Below are positions 8,792 to 16,060 of a stretch of 64,000 bases of DNA, piece by piece (the stretch's first letter is position 1; every line of letters begins with the position of its first letter). A program made the position numbers and the translations under genes. The DNA comes from Viridibacillus sp050279675 (lineage in GTDB: Bacteria > Bacillota > Bacilli > Bacillales_A > Planococcaceae), in contig NZ_JBNNUK010000001.1 in the NCBI RefSeq assembly GCF_050279675.1, positions 1-64,000 on the forward strand, in the 5' to 3' direction. Below the pieces are notes generated by a model that was given only the letters and a program-made list of their open reading frames with translations, was not told the origin of the DNA and ran no database searches.

Positions 8792-9553
8792 GTGACTTCA
8801 AATAAGAAAATACGAGAGCTTGAGAAGATGTTAAAAGAATTAAAGTCAGAAGAACAATCTGCCACAATTCTCGATTCTCCAGATTCTCTTTACTATAGGA
8901 AAGATAGAAAAAAGGGCTTTATACGGAAATTTTTAATACCTAAGTTCTTTATGCAATGGTATGTGTGGGCAGCTATTATTGTCTTAGCGCTATTAATAAT
9001 CATTCCGATTGCAACTATGAACATTATTAAAGGTAGTACATTCACAGAAAATAAAGGTTCAATCATGGAACGTATTCAAAATTTAAATGAACTAACAACA
9101 GCTGAGGCATATACAAAGATCATGATTGAGCGCTCTGATAATAAACTTTTTGGTAAAGAGATTGGTGTAAATTTACCTGGAACTAAAAGAGAGTTATTAG
9201 TTGTTATACCTGGTGGCGTTAAAGCAGGTGTAGACTTTTCAAAGATTACCGAAAAAGATATTGAATTAAATGAAGAGAAGAAAACAGCTACAATTACATT
9301 GCCAAGTGCAAAAATACTAGGGGAGCCTCAAATAGACTTTGATCATGTTCAAGTCTTTTCAAGTGAAGGTCTGTTCCGAGAAAAAGCAGATATTAGCGAA
9401 GCATACGAACTTGCTAATGAAGCAAAAAAACTAATGATTGAAGAAGCAACCACTCAAGGGGTTATTGATACAGCAAAAAGTAACGCGCAAAGTTCCGTCG
9501 CTGATATGTTTGCGCTTGTCGGATATGATGTGACAGTCGAATTTAAGGAGTAG
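8792..9553 (+). CDS. DUF4230 family membrane-anchored protein
   Basis: 253 residues with a coiled/charged cytoplasmic N-terminus, a single transmembrane helix at about residues 55-77 (YVWAAIIVLALLIIIPIAT), and an outer domain. That domain contains ERIQNLNELTTAEAYTKI and a beta-rich region matching DUF4230, whose function is unknown. Translation starts at GTG 8792 behind GAGAGGGA; no better in-frame start exists nearby. The stop is 5 bases before ung, suggesting co-transcription, but no functional link to repair is known. Confidence 0.75.
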   Translation: MTSNKKIRELEKMLKELKSEEQSATILDSPDSLYYRKDRKKGFIRKFLIPKFFMQWYVWAAIIVLALLIIIPIATMNIIKGSTFTENKGSIMERIQNLNELTTAEAYTKIMIERSDNKLFGKEIGVNLPGTKRELLVVIPGGVKAGVDFSKITEKDIELNEEKKTATITLPSAKILGEPQIDFDHVQVFSSEGLFREKADISEAYELANEAKKLMIEEATTQGVIDTAKSNAQSSVADMFALVGYDVTVEFKE

Positions 9554-9558
9554 AAAAG

Positions 9559-10236
9559 ATGACAAAGCAAATTTTAGACAACGATTGGCAGCAAGTACTC
9601 AGTACAGAATTTGATCAGCCTTATTTTTTGCAGCTTCAGGATTTTTTGGAAAAGGAATATGCCACACAAACAATCTATCCTTCCAAATCTGAGGTATGGA
9701 ACGCTTTTCGAAATACATCATACGATAACGTGAAGGTTGTCATTTTAGGTCAAGATCCATATCATGGAGCAGGTCAAGCACATGGCTTGAGCTTTTCTGT
9801 TAAACAAGGTGTAAAGCATCCACCAAGTTTGCAAAATATGCTGAAGGAACTGGAGTCGGATTTAGGCTTTCCGATTCCATCAGACGGTACATTAACAAAA
9901 TGGGCAGAGCAAGGTGTGCTCATGTTAAACACCGTCTTAACGGTGCGTGAAGGACAAGCTCATTCGCATAAAAAGCAAGGCTGGGAGCAATTTACAGACA
10001 CAGTTATTCAAAAGCTATCAGAACGTGAACAACCTATTATATTCGTCCTTTGGGGTAAACCAGCGCAACAAAAAAAACGACTGATTGATACAAGTCGTCA
10101 TGCGATTATCGAAGCCCCTCATCCAAGTCCGCTTAGTTCATACCGGGGCTTTTTCGGTAGTAAACCATACTCTAAAATTAATGCACAGCTCCGAGAGTGG
10201 GGAGTATCACCAATAGATTTTGATATAACGAAATAA
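9559..10236 (+). CDS. ung: Uracil-DNA glycosylase (family 1)
   Basis: Excises uracil from DNA to start base-excision repair. All family 1 motifs are visible: the water-activating motif GQDPYHG with catalytic Asp near residue 66, LLLN-type MLNTVLTV, and the DNA-intercalating HPSPLSSYRGFFGSKPY near the C-terminus. Length (225) is typical. It is followed after a terminator and a repeat tract by ywdI-ywdK homologues, the same neighbourhood as in B. subtilis. Confidence 0.97.
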   Translation: MTKQILDNDWQQVLSTEFDQPYFLQLQDFLEKEYATQTIYPSKSEVWNAFRNTSYDNVKVVILGQDPYHGAGQAHGLSFSVKQGVKHPPSLQNMLKELESDLGFPIPSDGTLTKWAEQGVLMLNTVLTVREGQAHSHKKQGWEQFTDTVIQKLSEREQPIIFVLWGKPAQQKKRLIDTSRHAIIEAPHPSPLSSYRGFFGSKPYSKINAQLREWGVSPIDFDITK

Positions 10237-10243
10237 CCATTCG

Positions 10244-10276
10244 GAAAACCGTTCTTTTTGTGGAGAATGGTTTTTA
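10244..10276 (+). terminator. Intrinsic terminator after ung
   Basis: AAAACCGTTCT pairs with AGAATGGTTTT (one G-U pair) across a short T-rich loop and is followed by TTTTATTTT. Confidence 0.75.
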
Positions 10277-10374
10277 TTTTGAGTAAGGATTTAAGCAACA
10301 GGTGAATGAGGTGTACTCGAGTTGGTTTTAATATGGAAGAATCGGATTTTTAGGACGTGAATATTCTGCTAAAT

Positions 10375-10500
10375 AACAAAGGGGCTAGTTAGCGCAACAA
10401 AGGGGCTAGTTAGCGCAACAAAGGAGCTAGTTAGCGCAACAAAGCCCCAAGTTAGCACAACAAAGCCCCAACTTACCGCAACAATCACCCCCAGCAACTA
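10375..10500. repeat. 21-bp tandem repeat array, about six units
   Basis: The unit AACAAAGGGGCTAGTTAGCGC occurs at 10375-10395 and 10396-10416 identically. It recurs with one change at 10417-10437, as AACAAAGCCCCAAGTTAGCAC at 10438-10458, as AACAAAGCCCCAACTTACCGC at 10459-10479, and as a decayed copy at 10480-10500. The first three units carry GGGGCT/GGAGCT and the next two carry GCCCC, so the two halves can pair into a hairpin. It lies between ung and the next gene and is not coding in any supported frame. Confidence 0.9.
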
Positions 10501-10603
10501 CTTTCCTTCTCTAAACGGACGTCTTTAGCATTAAAGTCAATAACCCGTCACTTTATGGTTTGATATAATCATGGTAAAGTGAAGTATGAAGAGGGGGAGC
10601 GTC

Positions 10604-10777
10604 ATGCAAGAGAGTTGTTTTAAATGTAGGCATTTCTATGTGACTTGGGATCAAAGGAGTCCTAGAGGGTGTCGAGCATACCAATTCAAAAGTAAGGAGC
10701 TACCTTCTGTAATCGTAAAAAGGTCCTCGGGTCTTGAGTGTTTGAAATTTGAGCTGAAGCAGGGAGGAAACGTCTAA
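10604..10777 (+). CDS. Small cysteine-rich protein, possible metal-binding; unknown function
   Basis: 57 residues. CFKC at residues 5-8, GC near residue 20 and EC near residue 44 give four cysteines, a pattern that could bind zinc or an iron-sulfur cluster. AGGGGGAG sits 5-6 bases before ATG 10604, preferred to the in-frame ATG at 10586, which lies upstream of that site. The stop codon overlaps the ywdI ATG by one base (TAATG), indicating translational coupling. I do not recognise a characterised family; a link to Ung is only positional. Confidence 0.65.
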   Translation: MQESCFKCRHFYVTWDQRSPRGCRAYQFKSKELPSVIVKRSSGLECLKFELKQGGNV

Positions 10778-11076
10778 TGATTTCGCATGAATTAATTGTT
10801 ACTGAAATTGACAAACATTTATTGCAGGCAAAGCATGCTCAAAATGAGCAGGAAATTCGTGAAGCACTTTCTGCGGTTCGAGCGTTATGCGATGTTGTGC
10901 TAGCTAAATCTTCAGAAACTATAGCAAGACCACTTGAAATGCAAAATAGCCAAGTAGTTCAAGCACAAAATATACAATCATCACAACAGATGATGCAGAC
11001 GCAGATACCAGCTGCCATTACTACAAACAAGCTTCATGAAGAGGATGCAAATGGTGACTCGATTTTTGATTTTTAG
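10777..11076 (+). CDS. ywdI: YwdI family protein
   Basis: 99 residues. The N-terminal ~50 residues are helical (HELIVTEIDKHLLQAKHAQ...ALCDVVLA), followed by a Gln-rich, low-complexity linker and an acidic tail ending DANGDSIFDF. Position after ung and before the YwdK homologue matches the B. subtilis ywdI locus. Function unknown. Confidence 0.75.
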   Translation: MISHELIVTEIDKHLLQAKHAQNEQEIREALSAVRALCDVVLAKSSETIARPLEMQNSQVVQAQNIQSSQQMMQTQIPAAITTNKLHEEDANGDSIFDF

Positions 11077-11097
11077 AAAAGGAAGTGTCAAAAGAGG

Positions 11098-11475
11098 ATG
11101 AGATTTTTTATTATTTCAGGAGCTGTGAACGCATTCATCGCAGTGGCACTGGGTGCTTTTGGAGCACATGCACTTGAAGGGAAATTATCCGAGCATTATG
11201 CAGCAGTATGGGATACAGCTGTACACTATCAAATGTTCCATGCATTAGGGTTAATCGCAATCGGTATATTAATGAGTTCTTCATTAATTGGGCCAGTTAC
11301 TCAGCTTTCACGTGCTGGATATTTAATGCTAGCAGGAATCGTATTTTTTGCAGGTAGCTTATATGTTCTATGCTTAACAGGTGTAGGCGTTTTAGGGGCT
11401 ATTACACCAATTGGTGGAGTTCTATTCCTAGCTGCTTGGGTAATGGTTATTCTAGCTACTCTTAAACATGTTTAA
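11098..11475 (+). CDS. ywdK: DUF423 family membrane protein (YwdK)
   Basis: 125 residues with four hydrophobic helices. The family signature GAFGAHAL lies near residues 20-27, followed by YAAVWDTAVHYQMFHALGL. These match DUF423 proteins (YwdK/YgdD), whose function is unknown. It is 21 bases after ywdI and followed by a terminator, so it is the last gene of the operon. Confidence 0.9.
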   Translation: MRFFIISGAVNAFIAVALGAFGAHALEGKLSEHYAAVWDTAVHYQMFHALGLIAIGILMSSSLIGPVTQLSRAGYLMLAGIVFFAGSLYVLCLTGVGVLGAITPIGGVLFLAAWVMVILATLKHV

Positions 11476-11484
11476 TTTTAACAG

Positions 11485-11520
11485 AAATCCTACTTGCTAA
11501 TTTATCAGGTAGGATTTTTT
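11485..11520 (+). terminator. Intrinsic terminator after ywdK
   Basis: AAATCCTAC (11485-11493) pairs with GTAGGATTT (11509-11517), followed by a T-run. Confidence 0.85.
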
Positions 11521-11590
11521 AGTAAAGGTCGGTACTTTATTAAAAATACGTCTTATTTTTTTAATAAAATATAGAAGATGAGGTGATGAA

Positions 11591-12649
11591 ATGGTAGTAA
11601 ATCAAAGAGGTATAAAAAGCTATATTTGGATGGCGTTACTTTTACTTGTTCTTGCAACGAACTTTGCATTATATCGGACGCCATTGTCGGAAGTTTTTTT
11701 ATCAGAGGAAACAAAAGGAGTTATTCTAGGGAGTCTTTTTGATTTAGCAATTGTCACACCGTTATTAATCATCGCAATTGATCGAAAAAATAAATTTACT
11801 ATTAAACGTTTCATAATGTTAATGGCAGGCGGATTAATTTGCGCAAAGCTATTAATACCAGCCCAGCATCTTGCGCCATTTGTCGGGTTCTCTTATGTAG
11901 GTTTTGCTATAGAAGGCTCTATAATTTTACTTGAGCTCAGTTTGATTGGATTACTATTTTTCCTCATGCCTGCAGTCATTCGAGAAGTACGAACCTATGA
12001 TGAAAGTTTATTATTTGCCTTTCCAAAAGCTGTACAAAAACAGGTATCTAAGCAACGAATTGTACAAATGATTATCTCAGATTTACTTATGTTTTATTAT
12101 GCTTTTGCTTCATGGAAAAGACCTATTCTAGTAGCACCTAACACCTTCACTTTACACAAAAAATCTAGCCTACTAGCCTTTCAAATTATGCTAATACATG
12201 CGATAGTAATTGAAACATTAGGCATCCATTGGTGGCTTCACGAAAAATCAATGATTCTCTCCATTATTTTACTCATATTGAATGTATATAGCGTTGTTTT
12301 CTTTCTTGGGGATATACAAGCAGTACGTTTGAATCCAGTACGTCTTAAAAAGCAGAAATTATATTTATCATTAGGTCTTGTAAAACAGATGGAACTTTCA
12401 TTAGACGACATTAAGTCGATCACAACTGATCAAGAAGAACTCGAGAAGAAGCTTAATTCTAAAACAACGATTGAATTTGTTGCAAGAGACTTTGAAGAAG
12501 TGCACCCACATATGATTTTAGAATTAAAAAAACCATGTACAGCATCTTTGTTAATGGGCTTTAAAAAGCAATATTCACGTGTCGCTATTCGTCTTGATGA
12601 TCCAATAGCCTTCAAACAAGCATTACAACAGCATTTAATTAATGAATAA
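11591..12649 (+). CDS. Multi-pass membrane protein of unknown function
   Basis: 352 residues. About seven hydrophobic segments occupy residues 10-240. A soluble C-terminal portion follows (VRLNPVRLKKQKLYLSLGL then a predicted strand-rich stretch to residue 350) that looks like a bacterial PH-like domain; this is inference from its pattern only. Homologues in Bacillales are sometimes labelled beta-carotene monooxygenase, but I see no support for that. RBS GAGGTGATGAA precedes the ATG. It is a single gene with its own terminator. Confidence 0.7.
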   Translation: MVVNQRGIKSYIWMALLLLVLATNFALYRTPLSEVFLSEETKGVILGSLFDLAIVTPLLIIAIDRKNKFTIKRFIMLMAGGLICAKLLIPAQHLAPFVGFSYVGFAIEGSIILLELSLIGLLFFLMPAVIREVRTYDESLLFAFPKAVQKQVSKQRIVQMIISDLLMFYYAFASWKRPILVAPNTFTLHKKSSLLAFQIMLIHAIVIETLGIHWWLHEKSMILSIILLILNVYSVVFFLGDIQAVRLNPVRLKKQKLYLSLGLVKQMELSLDDIKSITTDQEELEKKLNSKTTIEFVARDFEEVHPHMILELKKPCTASLLMGFKKQYSRVAIRLDDPIAFKQALQQHLINE

Positions 12650-12655
12650 AAAGAC

Positions 12656-12686
12656 AAAAACCCTTCCGATTATATGGAAGGGTTTT
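12656..12686. terminator. Bidirectional terminator between the membrane protein gene and gerQ
   Basis: AAACCCTTCC (12658-12667) and GGAAGGGTTT (12676-12685) form a perfect 10-bp stem with T/A runs on both sides between convergent genes. Confidence 0.9.
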
Positions 12687-12691
12687 GCTAT

Positions 12692-13033
12692 TTACTGAGA
12701 TTGATTAAAATAAGCTAATTCCTCATCAAATTCTGCATAATCAAAGTAAATCATAGGGAAGAGATATCGGTGATTCGTTCTGAGATCACGTAAAATGACA
12801 TGATCGCGTCCAGCCGCCTCCACGACACCGCGTACATTAATCGTATTTTTTCCAGCTTCTATTGCATGCTCAAACGAAAAGTGAAAATTCCCCGGCTTCC
12901 CACGGTTTAGTCGTAAAATATTTTCAATATAAGATTCCTCACGCACTGGTAAACCCGGTGGTCTACCACCACTTGGAATTGTCACTTGGGGAGGAATCTG
13001 TTGATAGTTAGGTGTCCAATAATACTGGACCAT
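12692..13033 (-). CDS. gerQ: Spore coat protein GerQ
   Basis: A spore coat protein required for localising the cortex-lytic enzyme CwlJ and, in B. subtilis, cross-linked by transglutaminase. The 113-residue protein has a Pro/Gln-rich N-terminus and the conserved core EESYIENILRLNRGK, then FHFSFEH and a DHVILRDLRTNHRYLFPMIY segment. It lies 20 bases after cwlJ on the same strand, the conserved cwlJ-gerQ operon order. Expected to be made in the mother cell under sigma-E; no clear promoter is seen in the 20-base gap. Confidence 0.93.
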   Translation of the reverse strand: MVQYYWTPNYQQIPPQVTIPSGGRPPGLPVREESYIENILRLNRGKPGNFHFSFEHAIEAGKNTINVRGVVEAAGRDHVILRDLRTNHRYLFPMIYFDYAEFDEELAYFNQSQ

Positions 13034-13053
13034 TCATTCATCCTTTCTAACTG

Positions 13054-13473
13054 TTAAATTTGCGGACAATCACTTTCACTAGGAGAGAAGAAGCAATGCG
13101 ACTTAAAACGTCCAGAATTCCATTGACCATACCATTGATCAGGACAGCCACTTTCAGGTCTGGAAAACCAAAGCGGGCGAGTCGCAAGGTGAAACCTTTC
13201 ACCGTTAATTACTCTACGCGCCAAACGTTTATCTTGTTCACGTGCACGTTGATAAAAGTACCCCTTCTGCGTTGCTTCAAATCCACCTGGACTTTGAAAG
13301 ACCATTTGCTCAATTGTTCGAATATCAGTAAAATCGAGACAGCTAGCAAGTACCCTGTTCACACTAACATTGCCAACCATCAGCATACCAAGCTCACCTT
13401 CGCCTTCTGCCTCAGCTCGCATCAATCTTGCTAGTAACTCTAGTTGTTTTTCCGTCGATTGTATGACAGGTAT
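13054..13473 (-). CDS. cwlJ: Spore cortex-lytic enzyme CwlJ (SleB/Hydrolase_2 domain), apparent AUA start
   Basis: Hydrolyses cortex peptidoglycan during Ca-DPA-triggered germination. The core is typical: LLARLMRAEAEGEGELG with the catalytic Glu, GNVSVNRVL, GYFYQRARE, RPLWFSRPESGCPDQWY and FKSHCFF. The first ordinary start codons in frame are TTG 13425 and ATG 13422, which would cut off the first helix and have no ribosome binding site. A perfect GGAGG lies 7 bases before an ATA codon at 13473. Starting there gives 139 residues, near the B. subtilis length of 142, and aligns residue for residue with its N-terminus. No ATG, GTG or TTG lies between the upstream stop and this ATA. It is either a rare AUA start, a base-call error, or a mutated start. 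Confidence 0.85.
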   Translation of the reverse strand: MPVIQSTEKQLELLARLMRAEAEGEGELGMLMVGNVSVNRVLASCLDFTDIRTIEQMVFQSPGGFEATQKGYFYQRAREQDKRLARRVINGERFHLATRPLWFSRPESGCPDQWYGQWNSGRFKSHCFFSPSESDCPQI

Positions 13474-13570
13474 TGCAAGACCTCCTCATTAAAATATATG
13501 CAATATTATGAAAATAAGACCGCGTATTCATGTATAATGAAAAAAATATCTATTTAGGGAGATGTATTTC

Positions 13571-14038
13571 ATGAATGAAAGTGCACTTGCGATTCAGACA
13601 AAATTACAATCGTTAGGTTTCGATAATCAAGTAGTAGAGTTACCTGATAGCGCACGTACAGCACAAGAAGCTGCAGATGCGATAGGATGTACAGTTGCAC
13701 AAATTGCTAAATCAATCATTTTTCGTATGAAAAATACTAATACACCACTTTTAGTTGTTGCAAGTGGTATTAATCGTATAAATGAGAAGCATATTGCCGA
13801 AGTTGTAGAAGACAAGCTTGGTAAAGCTGATGCAGAATTTGTTCGTGAACATACAGGCTTTGTAATCGGAGGAGTAGCTCCCATCGGACATGTATCAGAA
13901 ATTCAAACCTTAATTGATGAAGACCTTTTTCAATATGATACAATTTGGGCAGCAGCGGGTCATCCCAAGGCTGTGTTCCAGCTAACTGCTGATGAACTCT
14001 TACTGCTCACCGGCGGCAAAATTGTCGCAGTTAAATAA
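13571..14038 (+). CDS. YbaK/EbsC family aminoacyl-tRNA editing (deacylase) domain protein
   Basis: A free-standing editing domain of the YbaK/ProX type that removes mis-charged amino acids from tRNA. The family features IAKSIIFRM, the substrate-loop lysine in that strand, a GVAPIGH motif and the late AAGHPKAVFQL are visible. At 155 residues it resembles B. subtilis YwhH. AGGGAG lies 9 bases before ATG 13571; an ATG at 13562 directly abuts that site, so the later start is preferred. The precise tRNA substrate cannot be told from sequence. Confidence 0.85.
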   Translation: MNESALAIQTKLQSLGFDNQVVELPDSARTAQEAADAIGCTVAQIAKSIIFRMKNTNTPLLVVASGINRINEKHIAEVVEDKLGKADAEFVREHTGFVIGGVAPIGHVSEIQTLIDEDLFQYDTIWAAAGHPKAVFQLTADELLLLTGGKIVAVK

Positions 14039-14083
14039 TAAGAGGACAAAACTCACGAAACCTCAGAGAAAGAAGTGTCATAT

Positions 14084-14845
14084 ATGCATTTTGTTTTCGA
14101 TTTGGATGGTACGATTTGTTTTAAAGGCCAGCCAGTCACAGAACCTATACTACAAAGCTTAGAGCAACTTACAACAAGTGGACATGAGGTCGTTTTTGCA
14201 TCTGCACGTCCGATACGCGATTTAATGCCTGTACTTCATAAAAGGTTTCACGGATATAAAATGATAGGTGGGAATGGATCACTTATTTGTCAAAATGGAA
14301 ACATTAAACAAGTAGCGCGATTTAGCCCAACAATATTAGTTAAGTTAAAGGCATTATTAGAAAAGTATCAAGCAACGTATTTAATTGATGGCGACTGGGA
14401 TTATGCCTATACGGGACCTGCAGATCACCCAATATTAAATAATCTTAATCCTCATAATTTAGCAGAAAAGAAACCGCTTGAAAAACTAAATTCGATTATT
14501 AAAATGCTTATTTTGACCTCTTGTAATATGGATGCACTTCATGAAGATTTGAAACAACTAGATGTTATCATTCACTTACATAGAGATGAAGGGATATTAG
14601 ATATTAGTCCAACAGGTATTCATAAATGGAGTGCCTTGAAGCAACTTCATATTTCTTCAGGTAGCTATATTGCATTTGGGAATGATACTAATGATATCTC
14701 AATGTTCGAACATGCCCATCATGCTGTTATGATAGGTCATCATGAAATTCTTGCACCATATTCTGATGAAGCTATTACGAATGATGTGAATGTTGAACAG
14801 CAAATTATAGAAAAATTAGCAGAATTCAACGTTAGATATGCATAA
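14084..14845 (+). CDS. HAD superfamily hydrolase, Cof-like (type IIB)
   Basis: A cytoplasmic phosphatase of the Cof subfamily. Motif I is FDLDGTICF with nucleophile Asp, the motif II region is VVFASARPIRD, the IIB cap follows, and motif IV is IAFGNDTNDISMFEHA. The C-terminal YSDEAITNDVN segment is typical of Cof proteins. Substrate unknown; sugar phosphates and flavin/PLP phosphates are common for the family. ATG 14084 is chosen because AGAAG sits at a good distance; GTG 14075 is possible and adds three residues. Confidence 0.88.
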   Translation: MHFVFDLDGTICFKGQPVTEPILQSLEQLTTSGHEVVFASARPIRDLMPVLHKRFHGYKMIGGNGSLICQNGNIKQVARFSPTILVKLKALLEKYQATYLIDGDWDYAYTGPADHPILNNLNPHNLAEKKPLEKLNSIIKMLILTSCNMDALHEDLKQLDVIIHLHRDEGILDISPTGIHKWSALKQLHISSGSYIAFGNDTNDISMFEHAHHAVMIGHHEILAPYSDEAITNDVNVEQQIIEKLAEFNVRYA

Positions 14846-14876
14846 TATACGTTAAATTTTTTTTTGATAAAACAGA

Positions 14877-14918
14877 AAAAAACAGCAAACTATTAAAAGA
14901 AGGAGCTTGCTGTTTTTT
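14877..14918. terminator. Bidirectional intrinsic terminator
   Basis: AAAAAACAGCAA (14877-14888) and TTGCTGTTTTTT (14907-14918) form a 12-bp stem. It serves the HAD gene on the plus strand and the remnant reading frame on the minus strand. Confidence 0.85.
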
Positions 14919-15069
14919 ATACTATTGTTGAAGACTGTTGGCCTTTCGACATTTTGTTCCAGTTATAATAACCGAAGATTAAGTTGAATAGGAATGCAAT
15001 CCACATGAGCCATTGCTCAGCATATCGCATCTCCAAAATTTCGGTTTTAATAAAGTGTATATTTAAAGG
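14917..15069 (-). pseudogene. Probable remnant of a PnuC-like transporter gene
   Basis: The minus strand has an open frame from 15069 to a stop at 14917-14919, containing RYAEQW directly followed by LMWIAFLFNLIFGYYNW. In Gram-positive PnuC (nicotinamide/NR transporter) proteins these two motifs both occur near the C-terminus but are separated by a transmembrane helix and loop, so this looks like a short 3' remnant with an internal deletion. There is no ribosome binding site at usable spacing for ATG 15030. The frame still ends at a good terminator. It could instead be a genuine ~37-residue membrane peptide. The match is from memory of the family, not a search. Confidence 0.4.
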
Positions 15070-15095
15070 TTACAAGTGAAAAGACACATTTGAAC

Positions 15096-15130
15096 ATAAA
15101 AAAGAAAGCTCAATAAAATAAAGAGCTTTC
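15096..15130 (-). terminator. Intrinsic terminator after hemQ
   Basis: GAAAGCTC (15104-15111) pairs with GAGCTTTC (15123-15130), followed on the minus strand by TTTTTT. Confidence 0.85.
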
Positions 15131-15146
15131 ATTAAAAGATAGAAAA

Positions 15147-15899
15147 TTAAACTGTTAGAAGTTTCACTAATTTTTCGTTGTCTAAAATATTACCAACGAA
15201 GAATGCGCCGAACTCTGCATAACGAGCACTTACCTCATCAAAACGCATCTCATAAATTAGTTTTTTGAATTGTAGTACGTCTTCAGCAAATAGAGTAACG
15301 CCCCATTCATGATCGTCAAAACCGACTGAACCCGAGATGATTTGTTTAACTTTACCTGCATAGCTACGGCCGATTAAACCGTGACTTCGCATTAATTCTT
15401 TACGCTCGTCCATTGGTAGCATATACCAGTTAGCGCCTTCTTGACGACGTTTATCCATTGGATAGAAACAAATATGATTCCAACGAGGTAACTCAGGATA
15501 TAAACGAGAGCGTACATGTGGATTTTGGTACGGATCTTCGTCAGAGTCTTTTCCTGCAAGGTAGTTTGAAAGCTCAACAACTGAAACATAAGAGAAAGAA
15601 GGAATTGTGAAATCAGCAATTGCTAACTTGTTGAATTCGGTTTCAAGCTCTTGTAATTCTTCCATTGTTTCGCGTAATGTCATAAGTACGAAGTCTGCTT
15701 TTTGACCTACGATTGAGTAGAAAGCATGGCTTCCTGTTTTCGCAAGGTCAGCTTCGTTAATTTTTTCTAGATATTTAATGAACTCTTCAACCGCTGCTTG
15801 ACGCTCTTCTTCAGAAACTAGTTTCCAAGAAGCCCAGTCAATTGAACGGAAATCATGTAATACGTACCAACCATCTAGTGTTTGTGCTGCTTCGATCAT
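15147..15899 (-). CDS. hemQ: Coproheme decarboxylase HemQ/ChdC (chlorite dismutase-like family)
   Basis: Performs the last step of the coproporphyrin-dependent haem pathway of Gram-positives, oxidative decarboxylation of coproheme to haem b. The 250-residue protein starts with EAAQTLDGWYVLHDFRSIDW. It has the conserved region RLYPELPRWNHICFYPM carrying the tyrosine region used in catalysis, and the MRSHGLIGRSYAGKV stretch with the proximal haem histidine. It then has a DDHEWGVTLF motif. It is divergent from lipL, the order found in B. subtilis (ywfI next to ywfL). An AAAGGAG site precedes the ATG at slightly long spacing. Confidence 0.95.
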   Translation of the reverse strand: MIEAAQTLDGWYVLHDFRSIDWASWKLVSEEERQAAVEEFIKYLEKINEADLAKTGSHAFYSIVGQKADFVLMTLRETMEELQELETEFNKLAIADFTIPSFSYVSVVELSNYLAGKDSDEDPYQNPHVRSRLYPELPRWNHICFYPMDKRRQEGANWYMLPMDERKELMRSHGLIGRSYAGKVKQIISGSVGFDDHEWGVTLFAEDVLQFKKLIYEMRFDEVSARYAEFGAFFVGNILDNEKLVKLLTV

Positions 15900-16060
15900 T
15901 GTTTATGGACACTCCTTTTAGTGAGAATCATTCTGCATTAGTTTAGCATAAAAAAGGAAAATAAGTATCGCTATTGCTTGAAAGTCATGAATTTGACATG
16001 AGAAAGTTGACCGATTCGTGTATGCTAGTGAAGAAAACATTATAGTCCAGGAGAATAAAA

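Noticed and set aside
10375..10500. Regular repeats that could be mistaken for a CRISPR array
   Set aside because: Units are directly contiguous with no unique spacers, and no cas genes are present.
13060..13434. 124-codon plus-strand frame over cwlJ
   Set aside because: Antisense shadow of the well-supported CwlJ coding sequence.
13484..13560. Sigma-E promoter for cwlJ-gerQ
   Set aside because: A CATAATAT-like -10 exists on the minus strand, but no -35 at the expected spacing, so it is not supported well enough to list.
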